Shown here one piece after another: positions 61,301 through 64,000 of a DNA stretch of 64,000 nucleotides. Numbering within the stretch: position 1 is the first letter of the stretch; each line of letters begins with the position of its first letter. The translations under genes and the position numbers were made by a program. The notes below the pieces were generated by a model. The model was not told the origin of the DNA. It did not search any database and worked only from the letters and a program-made list of their open reading frames with translations. This DNA comes from Wuchereria bancrofti (lineage: Eukaryota > Nematoda > Chromadorea > Rhabditida > Onchocercidae): the NCBI GenBank assembly GCA_005281725.1, contig SSBO01000005.1, forward strand, positions 496,001 to 560,000, in the 5' to 3' direction.

Positions 61301-64000
61301 TTTTATTTTGTAATTGTTCCTAATCTGATTACTTTATTGAATTGCAGATTGTGTTTGCACGGTCATTACGTGATTTTTTTGCCAACTGCACATGGCACGT
61401 GAGCCCATTACACGTAGAAGCATGCAGTGAATTTTTAATAATGCGTTGGAAAATACATGATTCGGTGTTCATTGAACTTGGAGTTTTTATCGTTGCTTTC
61501 GTAAGTTGGCTGATATTCATGATAAGAGCATTCCCTCTGTCCACCGCATCCCTCGGTATGTTTTGACAGTTGTCAACCAAGGGAATATATTTTCTGGCTA
61601 CAATTTGGTCCCTCGTTGGCCATCTATGCTAATAAGTGGACACTTGCAGTACTTTTTGGTAATCGTCTCGAGCACATTACCAGTCCCAGCAGGTATCTTT
61701 ATGCCAGCATTCGTTATCGGCGCAGCAATCGGTCGTTTCATCGGGGAACTGATGGCACTTGGCTATCCGAACGGTTTCCGTAACGATCGGCAATTACTAA
61801 TTCTTCCTGGCATCTACTCAGTTGTTGGTCTGTCTTCTGCATTTTCCCTTCTAGTCAAGCACAAATTCAATGAATACTGTCCTACTTTCTCAACTTCTAC
61901 AGGTGCGGTGTCGTTTTGTGGAGCGGTAACACATACGGTTTCTGTTTCCGTGATCGCTTTTGAATTAACCGGTCAACTGCTACACATACTTCCTGTCATG
62001 GTATTTCCATCCCTCTTATTGTTCTGTAAAAGTAATATTATGATCATTTATTTGTGATTTATTTACTCGATTTTTTTGCTTTTCAGATAGCAGTGCTGCT
62101 GTCAAATATTGTGTGTTCATCACTTCAGCCTTCATTTTTCGATAGTATTATCAAAATTAAGCACTTGCCATACTTTCCAGATATCCCGAAGTCCACATCG
62201 TGGTATATTTTCCTCCAAGAAATTTACTTCATTGAAGAAATACACAGAGTTATGCATACGAGATGATTACAGGGTTCATGAAATACGTGTAGAGCAAATC
62301 ATGGTAAAAAACGTGAAATTCTTAACGAAACAGAGTACTTATTACGAACTTCAAGAGTTACTTACCACTACACACAAGTTAATGGCATACCCATTGGTCG
62401 ACGATCCATGTGAACTTTTCATCTTATTCCTTGAAAATTAAAGCAAAAAGTGTCAAATGTAAAACAAAAAGTCTTAAATACAAAGGAATTTAGCGTCGAT
62501 GATATTGCTGGGATCGGTAAGTCGGGAAAATCTGCTTTGTTTATTGAATCAGATCGTAGGGGATGAAGCCCAACATGCCGAATATTTGCGAAGAATGCAA
62601 TCGAAGAGTCAATTTCATGAAGCCATGGAAGATGGAGCTTGCAAAGATGAATCTCTTGTTAAGTACTGCTTTTCAATTTCTTATCTGAAGTAACGGTATT
62701 ACTTACCCAGAATGAATGATACTGAGAAGTAAACGGCCTTAGGGCCTAGGATCATATTAAGAAATTCACACATTTATATACCATATTCACTTCTAACCTT
62801 TTCTCGTATTTCTTATCTTTTCCATTTTTGCTGTAATCTGATAGAGATAAAAGGTCACCGATTCAGTGCACAAATGTCCATAAGTGAGTGAAAAGAAACT
62901 TTCTTCCCTCTAATTTCCACAAATGTCCGAATACATCCCTTCAGGAACATTTATCAATGATGGCAATGATTTTCAAGTCGTCCACCGTGTTTAGTCTTCA
63001 GTTTAGTTTCTCCGTCTATGAATAAGTAAGGAACTGATCAAAACTGATTCAAATGTAGAATAGTATGGATATCTTTTTTGCTTCATTAGAATAATGATAT
63101 ATACTCTTTTCTTGTCCAAAGCAGTAAAATTTTAAAAATTATCCTTTCCTAACTTTCTCATTAGCATTATCAATTAAATTCATCTCAATGAGAATAGTCC
63201 TAACTCTCTCAATAAAGCAATTCGTATTCTCTGAGAAATCATAGATAACTGGGTTGACAGCTAGTTACTTATCTTTACTTGACACATGACCGCCACACGA
63301 AAAGATCTTTCCAACTGCATATGCTAGCTAATGCTTTAGTTAATATTGACCAAATTGCGGAAGTCTGAAGCTAAGTTGCGTATGTTTTTGATATTTCCTA
63401 TTCATATTATTTTAGAGGAATATATCTGGTATTAAGTGAAAACAAAATTCTTTAATCCAAACCTTCCTGCAGTTTCTCCATTGCGTCGGTTTTTCCAAAA
63501 ATTTCATTTGCGGAAGTCGAGAAGCATGTAAATGCGGAGGAGCTGCAACGATCGCGGACCGGGTCACTAGAATTGGGCGTCAATCGAGAGCCAAAGTTGA
63601 AGACGTCAATGAGCGAGCACGATATGCGAGAATCTAAGGAGAGAGACGAGAAGCAAAGTTTGAATGAAGTGGAACAATTGCATCCCGGACATGACTTTCG
63701 TGAAACTCTTGGCAGTGAGTGTTGTCTTTGAAGTGTTCAGAATTAACATTTCGCCGTGCTTATTTATTTGCATTCACCTTTTGTCATTTTTGTTTTTATA
63801 CTTTATCTGTTAGTTTTAATTTAATGCTTTTTAGGTATGTTCGAAAAAATTACACAGACATTTCGTACTCGAAAAAGAGAAGAACTGGAAGGTTTAAATC
63901 AAGAAGAAGTGATTGCTTTTATCTCTTTCCGAAACCATTTTTCATAAAAATTAAAATCTCGGAAAAAGGTTTCAACGGTAAATTAGCTTCACGCTTACCG
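58322..64000 (+). CDS. CLC-type voltage-gated chloride channel (clh family), 3' end missing
   Basis: CLC channel of the CLC-1/2/K group. Exons in phase: 58322-58471, 58859-58978, 59218-59352, 59478-59611, 59802-59958, 60475-60603, 60699-60780, 60870-60971, 61121-61205, 61348-61500, 61650-61827, 61903-62000, 62087-62199, 62273-62409, 62494-62662, 63473-63714 and 63835-63908. Hallmarks are DWIFLAGLG (helix B), [16 protein letters not shown] with the gating Glu, [39 protein letters not shown] (the GxFxP motif) and [19 protein letters not shown] first CBS domain starts at VEQIMVKNV and contains [14 protein letters not shown]. The linker to CBS2 is charged. CBS2 and the C-terminus lie beyond the window. 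The N-terminus before 58322 is unresolved. Confidence 0.95.
60128..60246. repeat. Direct repeat pair in a chloride channel intron
   Basis: A 36-bp segment starting CAGAGATTAG at 60128 recurs with six changes or so at 60211 (83-bp period), both in the intron between 59958 and 60475. Confidence 0.75.

Noticed and set aside
61506..61649. ORF continuing chloride channel exon 61348-61500
   Set aside because: It is intron sequence; the family alignment jumps from VFIVAF to the exon starting at 61650 with almost no length change.

Overview
The window looks like nuclear DNA of a nematode. It is AT-rich, its protein-coding genes are split by many GT-AG introns, and most recognisable proteins are conserved metazoan enzymes. 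Several start codons lie 0 to about 30 nt after a 3' splice site, which is how trans-spliced (SL) nematode genes look. A parasitic spirurid or filarial worm is my best guess from composition and intron style, but that is inference. No bacterial, CRISPR, rRNA or tRNA feature was found.

Left part (1-17986), minus strand: the 5' part of an HSDL2-type short-chain dehydrogenase (1-1449, running off the left edge), a complete ECH1 dienoyl-CoA isomerase (2207-4327), and a complete facilitated glucose transporter of the GLUT/FGT-1 type (7149-16652). The transporter has 11 coding exons, a 6.1-kb first intron and a possible second first exon near 17986. About 8 kb without a convincing gene then separates it from the divergent plus-strand gene.

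Middle (25389-43454): a complete methylenetetrahydrofolate reductase (25695-30766, plus, 13 exons), a GM2-activator/ML-domain secreted lipid-binding protein (33323-34634, minus), complex I subunit NDUFA7 (38673-39690, minus) and a complete selenocysteine lyase (40933-43454, plus, 8 exons). Every internal exon junction in these models was checked for phase and fits.

Right part (45408-64000): a 12-exon minus-strand gene (45806-49904) for an unrecognised, mostly disordered protein in which separate phase-1 exons each carry a degenerate copy of a motif like E-S-L-x-D-[IM]-x-x-I-P-x-x-F. Just upstream of it, probably in one operon, is a BTB-BACK protein gene (50355-51807). A 47-bp minisatellite lies at 57121-57418, and the window ends inside a CLC chloride channel gene (58322 to beyond 64000, plus).

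The most unusual observations are the repeated-motif gene, two decayed tandem exon copies (one in the glucose transporter, one in MTHFR), an Asp-to-Ser change in the ECH1 active site, and a terminal BTB exon that is open in two frames. Themes shared by neighbours are fatty-acid oxidation (HSDL2, ECH1), sugar uptake, one-carbon metabolism and selenium recycling. Nothing shows that these genes work as one pathway.
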